Positions 12,350 through 25,037 are shown, numbered from the stretch's first letter. The stretch is DNA of 64,000 nt from Mesocentrotus franciscanus (GCA_037976565.1 CP137671.1:13887229-13951228); one strand, 5' to 3'. Notes: generated by a model from the letters alone, not told the origin. Made by a program: numbers and translations.

Positions 12350-13430
12350 GAAATTGCTGAAGTGACCAACTCTATAGAAAGACCACCTGTCAATAGAGAC
12401 TTCATATTCTGTTCATGTGGAATAGTCTTTCTCATTGAAACATGTGCTAAAGTGACCTGTGCATGAAGACTACCAGTTAAAAGATGACGTTTCTTGTCTC
12501 CCTTGAGCAGATTTTCCGGACAGGTTTCACTTTATAAATGCAATGTTGGTTTCCTAGTTTTGGATTTGATAGTGTATTATTTTAGCAACTGTGCATGCTA
12601 TTGGCTATCAGTTAGGCAATCCCAAGTTCAGTCAAGCAAACTACTTTTGCAATTGGTTTTACGGACCTCATGGAAACCATCTGGAAGATGCAAATCGGTC
12701 TAGAGCAAGCGCAAGGGCATGTTGTCTCTTTGAGCCAGAAGGGCCTTACCTCATATACTGTAACACAGAGTGTATGCCTTTCTTGCTCTAAACAGTTGAT
12801 TTCAAGATAGAAATATATCATCTTGAACTTCAAAAATCTTACCACCATGGCATTCTATTCCTTTCTTTAAGAGAGATTATGCACATTTTTCATGAAACGG
12901 TAGTATTTTAATTTCAAGGTCAAAAGTGTATCTGGGTTCAAAGTCTTATGTGGACAGTTGGGTGTGTGTCAAATGCTGTGAACGCAATGCTTTCCCCTGA
13001 CAACTATGAATTTATATTTGTAAAGAAATTTTGGCTTGCACCCAATAATAAAGATCACGTACCTGATCTTGTAATAAAAAGTGTTGGAACCAGCAGGATT
13101 TGAACCTGCCATCGCCTGATTGCCGGGCAGGGACTCTACCACCAAGTCATCATTGGTCCATGGTACAGTCACAATGAAGTGGAAACAAATACTTTAGCTC
13201 TCCTTATTCTGAACTTATATTCATTATTAGGACGATATGCTAACTTTGAATGTTAGACTTCCTGGGAGAAATTTCAGAGTTCAAATCTCGGCCGCTGGTT
13301 CCAAGACTTTTCTCTGACTTGCTTTTAATTACAAGATCGAGCACACAATCTTTATTTACTTGGCATAAGCCGAAATTTCTGTACAAATTAAAATTACTCC
13401 CAGGTAGCCGAACATTCAAAACTATAAATT
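12350..13430. repeat. Dispersed ~1.08-kb repeat, copy A, with tRNA-like core
   Basis: Matches 62646-64000 over its length in the same orientation, for example TTGCTGAAGTGACCAACTCT near its left end and GTACAAATTAAAATTACTCC at its right. Near the right end, inverted arms of about 65-75 bp (13011-13075 and 13325-13400) flank a tRNA-like segment. The open frames inside (e.g. 12612-12848, minus) share a short peptide stretch with copy B but no recognised domain. Confidence 0.8.
13085..13165 (-). repeat. tRNA-derived sequence within repeat copy A
   Basis: On the minus strand it has an A-box-like TGACTTGGTGGTAGAG and a B-box GGTTCAAATCC at tRNA-like spacing. It does not form a convincing acceptor stem, and it recurs, degraded, at 63668-63755. 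It is a repeat component rather than a functional tRNA gene. Confidence 0.6.
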
Positions 13431-14315
13431 ATAGTTGTCAGAAATTTCTCTTATCATTTGGGTTTTTAAACCTCCTTGGTGAACCCATGTCATTAATAGT
13501 TTCTCTAGATCTAAGAGGAATTGTTTTTTGTACTAATGTATTGTGTATCTAGTGAAAAAAAGCACTACAAACATCACTAAATTTTAATATTATTTTTTAA
13601 AAATGATAAAATTTTATTGCACCTGTACTTCACTGTAACACCTTATGTCATTGTATGAACATTTACATGTTACACCTTTGATGTTCCTATGCTCAAATCC
13701 TATTTATAACCATGTATACATGTATAATTTTAGGGTCCAAATTATTGCAGTTAACCAAAATATGTTCAGGTGTTACCTCTGATAAGTGTGTGAAATATAC
13801 ATAATCCAGTAGTAAATATTGATCGTTTTTAGTCAACCTCATACATGTATCTGAGCTTCATTAATAAATAATTCAGATATGAAATAATTCCATATGTGTC
13901 AGTGTGACTCAGTCATGTTAATGTTCCGTTTCCAAAGCATAATTTGATCGGTGCTTGTAATTGAAGTGAAATTCTCATACTTCGTTGATATATATTATGT
14001 ATTCATGCAAGGAGACTTTGTTGTTGAATATGAAAATTTTGCAAAATAAATTAAATGTAATGCAAATAAAATGGTTTATACATCGTATCTCCTTGTGTAT
14101 ACTTCTGTTCCAGCACAAAAGCATGCATTTTATTTACATGTATATGAAATCATACATACTTATACCTCAATACAAAGAATATGGAGAAGCCAGCAGAGGC
14201 CATTGACCCTTCAAAGGCTGGGCTCCAATGGCCGCAGATACTTATACAAAGTATAGAGAAAAGAAAGAGTGGGTATACATAAACAAATGTATACAGGCTA
14301 ATTAAACATAATTAA
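13431..14315. other. Intergenic, nothing recognised
   Basis: AT-rich; AATAAA occurs near 13863 and 14045, but no gene can be tied to it. Confidence 0.4.
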
Positions 14316-14885
14316 AGCCCAAGTCCACTCCGATTGTCAAAAATTATAACATGATGTAAATAAATCAAAGGTTAAAACTGCCAAATATCACGGGCGTACT
14401 TCAATCAGGTGATTTTTAAGAGCGATTTTTGTTTCGGGTATTTCGAGCAAAACATTTATATTGCTGTACGGATGTGACGTATGCTCCTCACAACGAAAGT
14501 GCCAGCGGTATACATTCTGACAATAGGCTATTTTCGTAATGTAACCAAATGTAATGCATACGTCTTTGTGAAGTGCCTCTATACAAACTATTTCATTCAC
14601 CTGATAAGAATAATAGTGTTTCATTATTCTTATCAGGTGAATGAAATAGTTTGTATCGAGGCACTTCACAAAGACGTATGCATTAAATTTGGTTACATTA
14701 CGAATCTGTGTTGTGAGGACCCTACGTCACAACCGACTCGATCATTAACTTGTTTTTTGCTCATTAAAAAAAAATTATTAAAAATAAATCTGAGCACCAT
14801 TTTCCAAAACCAAGTTATATTTGGGCTTTTTAGATTTTTGTCTATCTAATCAGCTCAACTTTTCAGTGGAGTGGACTTTCCTTCA
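14316..14885. mobile_element. Foldback MITE with long inner palindrome
   Basis: Outer ends carry AAGTCCACTCC and its complement GGAGTGGACTT (left near 14320, right near 14868). Inside, arms at about 14534-14612 and 14620-14703 are almost perfect inverted copies meeting at an 8-bp centre. The 122-aa and 93-aa open frames here arise from the palindrome and are not genes. Confidence 0.75.
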
Positions 14886-15012
14886 TTAGATGACGTTTAT
14901 ATTTTCGTTTGAATGAGGCAAGAGATGGGCACATTTTTATATCGGTCGGTATTGTATTCCAATTAATCACTCCAGAAAATTTTACTGATTTACGTGAAGT
15001 ATGGTATTTTAA

Positions 15013-15484
15013 AGGAAACCAAAACCTTCATCCTTAGTTACCTTTATTGTAAAGTTTAAACGATGTGAATAAGATTAGTGAAAAATTGAACAAAATCAGG
15101 CAAGGTATAAGGAAGTTAAAGCTAAAGAAATAACTTGTCACCAGAGGGCGATATTTAATTTGATGGCATCATTTGTGGACAACTCTCCATGTCTTCTGAT
15201 CATGGAATTTCATGTTTTTCCTTCTTTCTTGTGATTGAGATAATCTACTCCCCTGAAAACAAGATGTAGAATGCAGAATGATATTCTACTTCACATTTTA
15301 TAAAGTCGGATATTGAACACAAATGAATACGAAGAAATTAAATTAATCAATTTGAAAATCAAATTAGATATGTAGCTTTAATTTCCTTATACCTTGCCTG
15401 ATTTTGTTCAATTTTTCACTAATCTTATTCAAATCGTTTAAACTTTACAATAAAGGTAACTTAGGATGAATGTTTTGGTTCCCT
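15013..15484. mobile_element. TTAA-flanked MITE with ~110-bp terminal inverted repeats
   Basis: Bounded by TTAA at 15009-15012 and 15485-15488. The arms begin AGGGAACCAAAACATTCATCC/AGGAAACCAAAACCTTCATCC-like and extend about 110 bp each. The centre holds no coding sequence. It sits at the 3' edge of a decayed LINE. Confidence 0.8.
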
Positions 15485-15489
15485 TTAAC

Positions 15490-17400
15490 AATAGAATATA
15501 TAAATCATTAGCATGTCTTGTGTAATGTTGATGAACATCCTTTGTTATTTTGAACATATTATCAAAAATAGAAGGTAACATATTATCATTGTACATGTAC
15601 ATAAATGATCCAACTTGCAATCCATGTATTTGAAATATGGTAAGTACATTTAATTTCCTAAAAAGCGGTTCAGAGGGAGTTCTGGGTGAGAGTTTGTAAT
15701 TGCACGTAGTGCTCTTTTCTGTAAAATATAAACTTGATTCAGTAAAGTTTTTGCACAATGACCCCATATCAAAGTACAATATGACAGATGAGGAAGAATG
15801 ATAGTATTACAGATATTAATTAATATATTCAGAGGAATGAAGTGTTGTATTCTATATAGTACATCTATTGCACATGAGACTTCCGCTGGATGTTGTTGAT
15901 ATGTGGAGCCCAAGTAAGATTTTCATCAAGTGAAACTCCAAGAAATACAGTATTAGAAACTTGTAATATATTATAGTTATTGATTATAATGTCACAAATT
16001 TGCTCTGAAAGTTTTTAGTTTTTCTGCTTAAATATCATATAATTCGTTTTGGGTGGATTTATAAGTAATTTGTTGGCCCCAAACCCCAAACTCAATTTTT
16101 GGTAGTTCTGAAGTAATTATGGTTGATATTTCATTGATGTTTTTACCTGACACAAAGAGGTTTGTGTCATCTGCAAATATGATTGGGCAAAGGTTTGGGC
16201 TTACGTATTGAATGTCATTAACATATAATATAACAAATAATGGGCCTAAAATTGACCCTTGCAAAATACCTGCATTGAGTGTCAATAATGTGGAGTTAAC
16301 ACCATCTGTTAAATAAATAGCTATGTATCTAAAGAAATTCCTCTAATACCGTAAAATTCCAACCTACGTATTACGTGGCATTTTGTTACTAACAAAATGC
16401 CATGATTGAGTCGAATGCCTTCGATAGATCCAACAAAATTCCTAGTCCAATATTCTTATTTTCAAAAGCTGTATTAAGATGATCGATACATTCCAGTTGG
16501 GCCATATAGATGTAGAATGTCCAGAGCGAAAACTAAACTGTCTATTGTACAAGATATTGTCATTACATATATAAGACATTAGCTTTGCATATATCAATTT
16601 TTCAAACAGTACACAAAGATTTATCTCCCTTTTTTAATATTGGCAAGACTTTAGCAACCTTTAAAGCATCTGGAAAGCATCCCGTTTTTATAAAGGTATT
16701 AAAAATATGAGCTAACACTTGAGCTACAATATGTATACATTGTTTTTAAAACTTTGGTGTCTATATCATCGTTACCTGGGCTTTTGCCTTCTTTTAAACC
16801 TAACACTGTATTTACCACATCAGATTCCTTTGTACATGTGAAAAATAAAGATTATGGATAATCACCATTCAAATATTTAGTAGGGTCTGTTAAAGTATTA
16901 GGCATAGTGTTTACAACATCCTCACCAACAGAAACAAAATATTCGTTAAAAGCTCGCAACACTTCTGATGGCTCCTCAATATTTTGTCCATCTTTTACAA
17001 GAGTTGGACAGTCAATTTTCTTTTGTTGTTTTTAAATATTGTTTATAACACGCCATCTTCCTGTTAAATCATTTCTTTTACCATAAAATTTCTTTTGATA
17101 ATAGTCACGTTTTGCATTCCTAATCGCATTATTTACAATATTCCTTTGTTTCTTGTAAACATTTTCTCTGTAAGTGGTGGGATTCTTTATACATTTGTGG
17201 TATAAAGCATTTTTCTTACGACAAAGCTTTTTTAAAGAATGATCATACCATGGGTTTCGTTTTTCTTTTCGATTAACTTTAGGTTTTTGTTTTGGAAAGC
17301 AATGATCATAAATAGAGCAAAAAACCTCAAAAAATATATTGTATAACTGGTTAACATTAATAGTTGAATATTCAAAATGAATTCCCAGTTCACCTTACTC
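15490..17400 (-). pseudogene. Decayed non-LTR retrotransposon (LINE) reverse transcriptase
   Basis: Read on the minus strand the order is right for a LINE ORF2 after its endonuclease. First comes a linker with NPWYDHSLKKLCRKKNALYH (about 17200-17250), then RT motifs such as LLDLSKAFDSI (near 16400). Next is ILQGSILGPLFVILYVNDI followed by FADDTNLF (about 16160-16285), and last C-terminal segments such as LPHLSYCTLIWG and QKRALRAI (15650-15913). The catalytic FADD is present, but the frame is broken by several stops and shifts, so no protein can be made. The endonuclease part is not recognisable. A TTAA MITE abuts the 3' end. Family assignment (Jockey/CR1-like clade) is from motif style only. 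Confidence 0.85.
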
Positions 17401-17652
17401 AATTCAGTACAAAATAATATTATATTTTCTTCATTATGCCGTTTAGCTTCTTCAGCCCATTCCCTTTTCTATATTTTGAATGGATTTGTGGTGAAATATA
17501 GCAAGCTGTGATGTAAATGATGAATCTATTTTGGTAAGTTTCAGACACATATGGAATGCTTTTTGGCGTGAATTGATGTCCATTGTAATTATGTGATTGT
17601 ATGAAATCAATAAAAGATATTTGTGGTCTAAATGATCAAATGTACTTTCCCT

Positions 17653-17674
17653 GGTTGGTTGGTTGGTTGGTTGG
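17653..17674. repeat. (GGTT)n microsatellite
   Basis: About five and a half GGTT units in a row. Confidence 0.9.
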
Positions 17675-18128
17675 TAAATACATTTGTAGATAGGATTGAT
17701 CAGTAAATGAAATGGTGACAAAAATGGCACATGTTGAGTAAAAAACGACAACATCAACATCAACACTAGGCTATACTTCTGAAAACATAATTCTTGATTG
17801 AGTTGGCAGCAGTAAATTATTTCATGATATCTTGCCAAGAAGTGTAATTAGCGCATGTAGACCTAACTGTCATGTAGAACCATTGCATCTGATCATGTAA
17901 AATACATATGGGATTTCGAAATCCAAGCAGACATCGGGGATTTAAGCAAATGGACCAGGGCAGCATCTTACAAACAGTTTCAACTGCTTCAAATTTATCG
18001 ATCGCAACTCTGTACAAAAAGATAGGAGTCTGTATTGGGAGACTTGCGATCAATCGAAATAGATCAGGTCCCAGACATCATTCTCAAGAAGAAGGAAAAG
18101 GAATATTTCATCATATAGACACTGCTAT

Positions 18129-18468
18129 TCGGCTTACTTCGAATCATCGGGTCATCGCGTCGGGTCGATCGGGTCGGGTCGGGTGGTCGCGTTACCCAAC
18201 CTTTTGTAAAAGCATGCCCCTAATTCATGAAATGTTGGAGGTAATATTTGTGGAGGTAATATTTGTGAAGAAAAAGAAACATGCGATCTACAAATGGTCT
18301 GGTCCAATTTACCCGACACTTTGTGAAAATCCTACGGCAAATCTACGAAAGGTCGCGTGATCTTCCGCTTTCGTTTTACGCCGAGTTTTACGAAAGGTCG
18401 TGTAACTAACGCGAAACGCTACCATCCGAGCTGATGCGATGATCCGATGATTCGAAGTAAGCCCTGCT
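18129..18468. mobile_element. MITE-like element with ~30-bp inverted ends
   Basis: Left end GGCTTACTTCGAATCATCGG and right end the complement (CCGATGATTCGAAGTAAGCC). Internal sequence is rich in CGGGTCG and has no domain. It explains most of the overlapping 150-aa open frame. Confidence 0.7.
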
Positions 18469-18754
18469 ATTCCTAGAAACTGCAGATCTTGGAGTAAAAG
18501 AAAAAAGAGTACAGCGAGCTGGGGAAGGATGTCCGGAAAAGAAATCTCTCTGGTAGGGGCAGTGCAAATGTCAAGGCATAGATTACAGTTTCTCCCGCTC
18601 AAGACGACTATCTTGAAGGTTCTGACTTGCTAAAACTCAAACCCTGATAATAAATTTACTATATAAAGAAATACAACTTGATGAAGAAGGCGAGAAGGAG
18701 AAGAAAATAAATAAAACAAAATTTCCCTTGATTTGACGCATGTATGAGCTATAT

Positions 18755-19785
18755 GAAAGGGAAATCCAACCTTAATAGACAACTACTCTTAAAGGGGAAG
18801 TCCACCCTGGGTTAATATTTAGTTGGTTTTAATAAAAGCAGAAAGTGAGAAGAATAGTTTTGACCAAAATCTGATTGAAAATGTTCAGGTTATATGAATT
18901 TCTGATGAATCCCAAATTGACAGCTTTGTGACGTATATTGCGAGCTCCGGTGGTATAGAAACATATTTGCAATAATTGTATTTATTGGGCGTGTATGAAC
19001 GGACATTTTCTTTAAGGAATATAGAAATTTCAGAATATTTTTACGGCGCAAAATATAATGAGAATAAACCTCTCACGATACGTCACATATAGTTGCCAAT
19101 TTGTGTTGAATTGAACGCCACTTAAAAAAAATCATAACTCTCTAATTGTTAGTTCGCTAAAACTTTCACTAGCCTGTTCGTCTCACTTTTCTGCTTCTAT
19201 CCAAAATAAATATCAGGATTGACTTCCCCTTTAAAGAAAGCAGAAAAATCAGGAAAGCGAACTGATGAAAGTTTTATATAATGAAATCGGCCCAAATATG
19301 TGAAAGTTGTTAATTTGTTATAGTTTTAATCACTATACGTATGAGCACTTCAAATTGCATGAATCCGTAATGTCACTGTGACGTAGTGCCTGCATGACAA
19401 CTTTCCCATTAGTTACAACAAACATATACTGACTAAGATGTCAACGTTTCAAAATGTATGACTCAGGATGGTCATTCCTTTTTAGAGGACCTATAATATT
19501 ATGCTACCCATAATGTTTTTTGAGTAGTACCCCAAGGGAGAAGGTATTTAGAAGAACCTAAATTAATGACATTTTTGTACGTGACAAACGGGAGAGTTGT
19601 CCGTGAATACGTCACAATTCACTGACTAAATTGCCTATTCGAGATGTTTCAAACATTCATAACTCTCATATATAATATTGGTCCAATTTATTTCACACTT
19701 TCGCCATTCTGTTTCTCTTATTTTCTGCTTTCATACAAAAGAATATATCATACTTCATTTAAAGGTTGAATTGCCCTTAAAAAAA
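18755..19785. mobile_element. Outer MITE interrupted by a second MITE
   Basis: Degenerate ends GAAAGGGAAATCCAACCTT near 18757 and AAAGGTTGAATTGCCCTT near 19763 are inverted copies. The inner element at 18793-19230 sits close to the left end, so the outer one is the older insertion. The remaining 19235-19785 has no coding features. Confidence 0.6.
18793..19230. mobile_element. TTAA-flanked MITE, AGGGGAAGTCCACC family
   Basis: Flanked by TTAA at 18789-18792 and 19231-19234. Ends are AGGGGAAGTCCACCCTG and, read inward from the right, AGGGGAAGTCAATCCTG. Length is 438 bp and it is non-coding. The same ends are found at 61744-61996. Confidence 0.85.
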
Positions 19786-21374
19786 AAAAATTAAAAAAAA
19801 CTAAGGATTCACTTGATTTTCACAAACATGGCAACAGATGAACTACGTTAAGTTATCGTTCATTGCAAATTTCTAAATTAAATATTACTCACAAATATAT
19901 TTCAAGGGGGACATTTGTAATATGCATCAATGACAAAGTCTCAGCATGTAACCTGGCTCTAACCACGTATAGAAGCCTACTAGAAATAAACTACTATTTG
20001 CCAAGCTCAACCTTTGATTGTTTGCACACCATTATTAAATTATTAACAGAAATTGGCACCGAGATTACGTGGTACTTTGATGAACCATTTGACCTTTGCC
20101 TGTAGTAATATACGAAATTCATTCATAATCTTAGCTCACTCTTTTTACTACTCAAGCGGTGTTGGAGGAGGACCGCGTGTAAGGTAACTCTACTCTCGCT
20201 ATGAGAAAACGTGCTGATTTCATTTGAAAAAGAAAGTGTAGGTATGATATGCATACATATTGTTGATAAAAGTTTCAAGATCATTATTCAAATTTTGTTT
20301 ATAAAAGGAGCAAATTTCTGGCGATTATCAAGAAATCAGTAATTACGGACAATGACAAAATATTAAAGCTCATTTAAAGGAGAATAGGGCCTATATATAT
20401 ATACGCTCGGCAATTTAGTCATGAAACGAAGAGATATTGTTATCAAAGTGAATTCGGCCTATGTACGACGACGAGGTAACTAACATGATCGTGAAGACAG
20501 ACAGAGGGTGGTCTAGTCTGGGGCACATTCCGTTTGAATCCCCTCCATAAGGCCTAAAGAAAATTAATAAAAAAAGTATGTATTTTGTTTAAATTATTTC
20601 CAAATTCTCACTCGTCTTCTGCCCTAGTTTCAAAATCCTGCTAGCGTAAACATGCAAGTAGACCCCGGCCTCGTGTACGTGTATATACCATGTACTGCAC
20701 CAGCTAGATACCAGGGAGATTTGGGCGACGTTCCCGGTTTTGAATTTTTGGGGAGACGGTCGCTGTTTTAGAGTTTTCTACGGAAAGGCTCACAACGCTT
20801 TATTCATGACACATTTTGAAGGCACTAAAAAAAGAAGAAGAAAAAAAAGAGAAGATTTCCGACCGACCGACCCATGCTTTGGCACCTAATTATAAAGGGC
20901 AATACAACATCTTTTTTGTTAGGCCTGATGAGAACATTCTGACATTTGAATCGATCCTATATAAGGTGTGTTTATAATTAATGCACACAATTAATTCTCA
21001 GCATAGTGTAAGAAAATGAATTGTAAAAGATACATATAATTACATGGGATGCAAGTGGGGTCCAGGGTTCAAGAACAAGTCATATATGCCTATATACTGC
21101 AAGAGTCCTCAGTTAATTACCCCCCAAAAAAAAAACAAAAAAAAACCTTGAACAGCTTGGATAAGATGTCGACGTGAGTCCAAGTGAGCGTGCATCGAGT
21201 TCGGTATATAGGCCTTTATGCTTCGAGCTTCAATAAATATTTTACTAGACAAAGTCTTGAATGCGACACTATTAAAATACAGCAGAGGAGTGTAAATTCG
21301 CGATGCGAACACGTGGTCTGCACCTACTTACAAACGGCGCGAGAAGACTGCTAAAGATTAAACGATAGTTTACT
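19786..21374. other. Intergenic, nothing recognised
   Basis: AT-rich sequence with A-tracts and scattered short open frames; no domain, RNA gene or clear repeat boundary seen. Confidence 0.4.
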
Positions 21375-21378
21375 TTAA

Positions 21379-21865
21379 AGGTACTATGTCCCATTTGCAG
21401 GCCAAAAAATGAAAAGGTTAAATTCCAATGGTATTTGAAAGATAATACTGATTAAGAACTTCCTTCATAACGAAAGGGCTGGATCGAAAATCTCTTTTTG
21501 CGGGAAAATAACGACGATTAGTCGAATCGACATAAGTGGTTGCAATCACTTATATGTAAATAGTCTGATTTTCAGACCCTTGTCCTGAATGGTCGTATGT
21601 TTTGTGCTGCGCAAAGATTCAATCAGTTTAATTTTGGCCATTACAAGAAGTGGGTTATTGATGTAGAAAAATGCTGCATGTACCTGTTACAGCTCATTTT
21701 ATGTCTTTTATTACCAAAGAAATAAAGAAGTCAGTCAGTCACTCAATAGTGTGTGTGACAGTAACGTCTAGAAAGTAAACGGGTTCCCTTGCATAATTTA
21801 AATTCTGGGAAGTTGTTAACGTTTAAATTTTACAGATAGGAAATACATGACATATTCATGTTCAA
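21379..21865 (+). mobile_element. TTAA MITE family 1, copy with decayed right end
   Basis: Begins after TTAA (21375-21378) with AGGTACTATGTCCCATTTGC and follows the family consensus seen at 49453-49960 and 28095-28614, including the CAATCAGTTTAATTTTGGCC block. The right terminal repeat is missing or degraded. Non-coding. Confidence 0.75.
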
Positions 21866-21969
21866 GAATACAAATAAATGACATGTGCCAAACGATTTTG
21901 GTAGAAAATGTATTGGGGCTGAGTATAGAGCTTAGAAAGAAAAGAAAAGGAAACCAAGGTATAAGGTAA

Positions 21970-24900
21970 TGGGGCGTTCCCACTATCACGATTGGCGCCA
22001 CGATTGAAATTGTGGTCTTAGTCGTGATGTAATCGTGGTGATCCTATCAGATATTATCAGATCTTGAGGTCAGTCGTGGCAATCGTGTTGATCGTAGGAA
22101 ATTTTTGGACGGTTCAAAAAATTCTACGATCAACACGATTAATTGTCAATCGTGATCATCGCATCAGATCGTATTGGATCGTAATAAAACGCAGCATATC
22201 GCATCTAATCGTGCTTCCTAATCGTGGTGATCGGGATCAACCTTAGAAAAGACAAACACCACGCTCTGTTGAGATGTGTTGCGATCTGCCACGACCTGTG
22301 ACGCTCTGTCGGGTACCATTGCTCACGACCTGACACGAACGACTCAAGAGCAGATACAAGATGATACGAGTAGATGCGAGTAAATGCGAGTAGATACGAG
22401 AAGTCACGCTTTTACACGGACGTTTACGATCTGTTACGAGTTCTCGCGCCCAGTATATTTATACTTTCTCTCCTTCCTCTCTCTCTCTCTCTCTTTTAAT
22501 TATATATATCTCTCTCTCTCTCCTCTTTCTCTCTCAACCATTTGTTTCTCATTCACTATCATTCTCTTTATAGTCCTTAATCATAATAACTCCTTTTCCT
22601 TCACTCCATCAGCTTCTTCAACCTCACACTCTCTCCCTCTTGTTGTTAATATTCCTTCTCCCCTCTCTCCCTCTCTCCTCTCTCTCTCTCTCTCTCTCTT
22701 CTTATCAATCATGGAAGGTAATGTAAACATGTATACCATTAATTTGCAGACTTGAAATAGAAAATTGTGTCCATACAATCAGAAGATGATAGATACCAAC
22801 TTTATATATTTCGATAACATTATAGACAGATATATACATACAGGTGTGACAATTTTGCAGTGTGTAAACTATTATGCCATACTATTAAGTATAAGGTCAA
22901 AAAATAGCTTTTGTTCAGGTAACTGCTATTTAAACATCTTTTAAAATGTATTACATTATAGGTGATCTTTCACATGGAAGTTTTTTGTTGGTCTTGCACA
23001 GACATGGACAATGAAAGAGTTAAAATTCTCTCCCTTTTCTTTATCCATAAATATATGTCACCTATATTTAACAACTTTGCTGTAATTAACCTAAAATGAG
23101 TTTCCACTGCTCTAAAACATTGACTTAGAATAGTCAGTAAAAATAGAAAGAAAATCATGCATCTTCAATATCAATTTCCTGAATTTTTCAAAAATAAAAA
23201 TAAAAATATCAAATATCATCCTCTCCACCTTCCGCGTCATGCAGCCTGGCCATCCTTTCCTGCCATGCGACCGCACCTTGTGGTGAGTTGAAGAAGGCCT
23301 TTAGGAGTTCCTTGTGATGATTTGCATCTGCTGTAGCTGAGTTGCGAGGTACAGAAGGTTGATTCACATTTAGCCAGTCCACATGGTCCCTCCATGCTCC
23401 TGGGATGACATTCTGGTTTTCCGCCTCAACCATATCATTCACATTGTTAGGCTTCTGCTCTAGAGTCCTGAGGAGACACCTGAATCTATTAGCCAGGATA
23501 CAGAAGGCATTTTTCACCACTCTTCTCCCCCTTGAGAGTCTGTAGTTGAAAATCCTCTCCTCCCTGGCTATCACTCTTCTTCCGTATGGCTTCATGGGGT
23601 AGTTCCTGAGTGCGAAGGCGTCATCCCCCAGGATGAAGAAGGGCATGTCTTGGAGGTCATCAGGGCTTGCAGTCAAAGGGCAGGGTGGGGTGAGTCCTAG
23701 GGCTTCCTCTTCCAGGCCATTGAACAGCTCAGAGTCGCCAAATATCTGATCATCTGACATGTGTCCTTTTCCACCAAGCTCGATCCACACAAAGTTGTAA
23801 TCTGCATCCACCAGAGCTAGGAGTGGTATCGAAAAGAAGCCCTTGTAATTGTAGTACAGGCTTCAAGTGTGGGGTGGCTTCTTGATAGCAATGTTTTTGC
23901 CATCCAGGGCCCCAATGGCATGGGGTATGTTCCATCTCTGCTCAAACTGGTTAGCTACGGCTGTCCAGGCTTCAGGGGTGACAGGTAGGCTAAAACCTCA
24001 TTTTGTACGCTTGCACAATTGCCTGGCACACTTCTGGAACCATCTCTGAGATGCTGGACACTCCACACCTAAATGCATACGCAAGGAACCGATAGTTGTC
24101 CAGTGGCAAGGTGCCTCAGTGTCACTGGCAGTTTCAGTCCAGGTGAGAGGGGTTGCCTGAAACTGGTGCGTCCTCTCGATTGCTGGGGCCACCCCCTGCA
24201 AGACTTCATCGAAGAGCTGTAGTGTTAATCTTGTGTAGTTTTGGAACGCTATTGGATCTTCCAGCCTCAATTTGGTGTCTAGGAGGCTGGAGAACTGGCC
24301 AACTGTTGTCTCGTCTCCTCTGTGAGCCATGGTTGAACCCAGAACTGCCTGACTGCAGCTCTCCTGTACTTACGTGATTGGGGCTGTGGCTGGTCTGTAC
24401 CGTCTGGCTGCTGCTCGTCTTCTTCCTCTCTGGCGATAATAATATAAGCATACAGTAATACTGCAAATGTCACGTTGTCATCATCCTCAACTCCTGTCAT
24501 CATCAATGGTTGTGGGTTGTAGTGATCACTTTGTAGAAGTTCAAGAAACAATGAAGTCCATGGTCAGTCGGCCTGTATATATATCCGTCGGGGTCCAATC
24601 GTAGCTCAAATCCTGATCACTCTCGACCCTTATCGTGAAAGACATCGCAACCACAACCGTATACTGTCGCAACAGAGCGCATCGGTTCGTGATGAACGTA
24701 TCGGAAGGTATTCGAACGTATCTACACGTACCCGATCGTCCCAAATCGGGGACCCCGATCGTGATGATCGTGTCACATCGAGACCCAATCGTGGACTCAA
24801 TCGGGACAATCATATCGGAACGTATATGATCGTATCTGAACGGGAGACCAGATCGTGTCACCTGAAATTGACCAATCGTGACCATATCGCAACCAAGCGC

Positions 24901-25034
24901 ACCAAATCGTACCATAACGTATCGACTCGCATCACCTCGTATCCAAACCTAGCAATTCAGAGAATTTCCACGATCAGCTACGAATGGCCAATCGTGGGGT
25001 TCGTAACGGATCGCACGACAGTGGGAACGCCCCA
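21970..25034 (-). mobile_element. PIF/Harbinger DNA transposon, complete ends
   Basis: 3065 bp with 15-bp perfect terminal inverted repeats TGGGGCGTTCCCACT and a 3-bp target duplication TAA (21967-21969 and 25035-25037), both typical of PIF/Harbinger. Several hundred bases at each end are filled with short ATCGTG/CACGAT-type motifs in both orientations, likely transposase or accessory-protein sites (inference). A broken transposase lies on the minus strand (23209-24551). CT-rich microsatellites occupy 22466-22702. No second (SANT/Myb-like) ORF was recognised. Confidence 0.9.
23209..24551 (-). pseudogene. Inactivated Harbinger (HARBI1-like, DDE_Tnp_4) transposase
   Basis: The N-terminal part (24279-24551) ends RQFWVQPWL, and the continuation is in another frame (DETTVGQFSSLL, EDPIAFQNYTRL, about 24000-24330). 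This order is typical of Harbinger transposases. Another frame change near 24000 leads to [21 protein letters not shown] (first catalytic Asp), then an in-frame TGA at 23865-23863 where the family has HTGSLYYNYKGFFS. The remaining 200-aa frame (to 23209) has ALVDADY (second Asp), DDAFAL, MKPYG and EERIFNYRLSRGRRVVKNAF. In the last motif the family's catalytic Glu (usually VVENAF) is Lys. Two frameshifts, a nonsense codon and a lost catalytic residue mean this copy is dead. In active relatives this nuclease acts with a SANT-domain partner in the nucleus. Confidence 0.88.
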
Positions 25035-25037
25035 TAA

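Noticed and set aside
14388..14849. Two 93-122-aa frames on opposite strands with shared peptide blocks
   Set aside because: They mirror each other because the DNA is palindromic; no protein is implied.
17908..18360. 150-aa open frame on the plus strand
   Set aside because: It overlaps an inverted-repeat MITE (18129-18468), has no signal, domain or compositional sign of coding, and the repeat explains its right half.
22384..22778. 65-123-aa frames in the CT-rich tract
   Set aside because: Translations of (CT)n/(GA)n microsatellites inside the Harbinger element.
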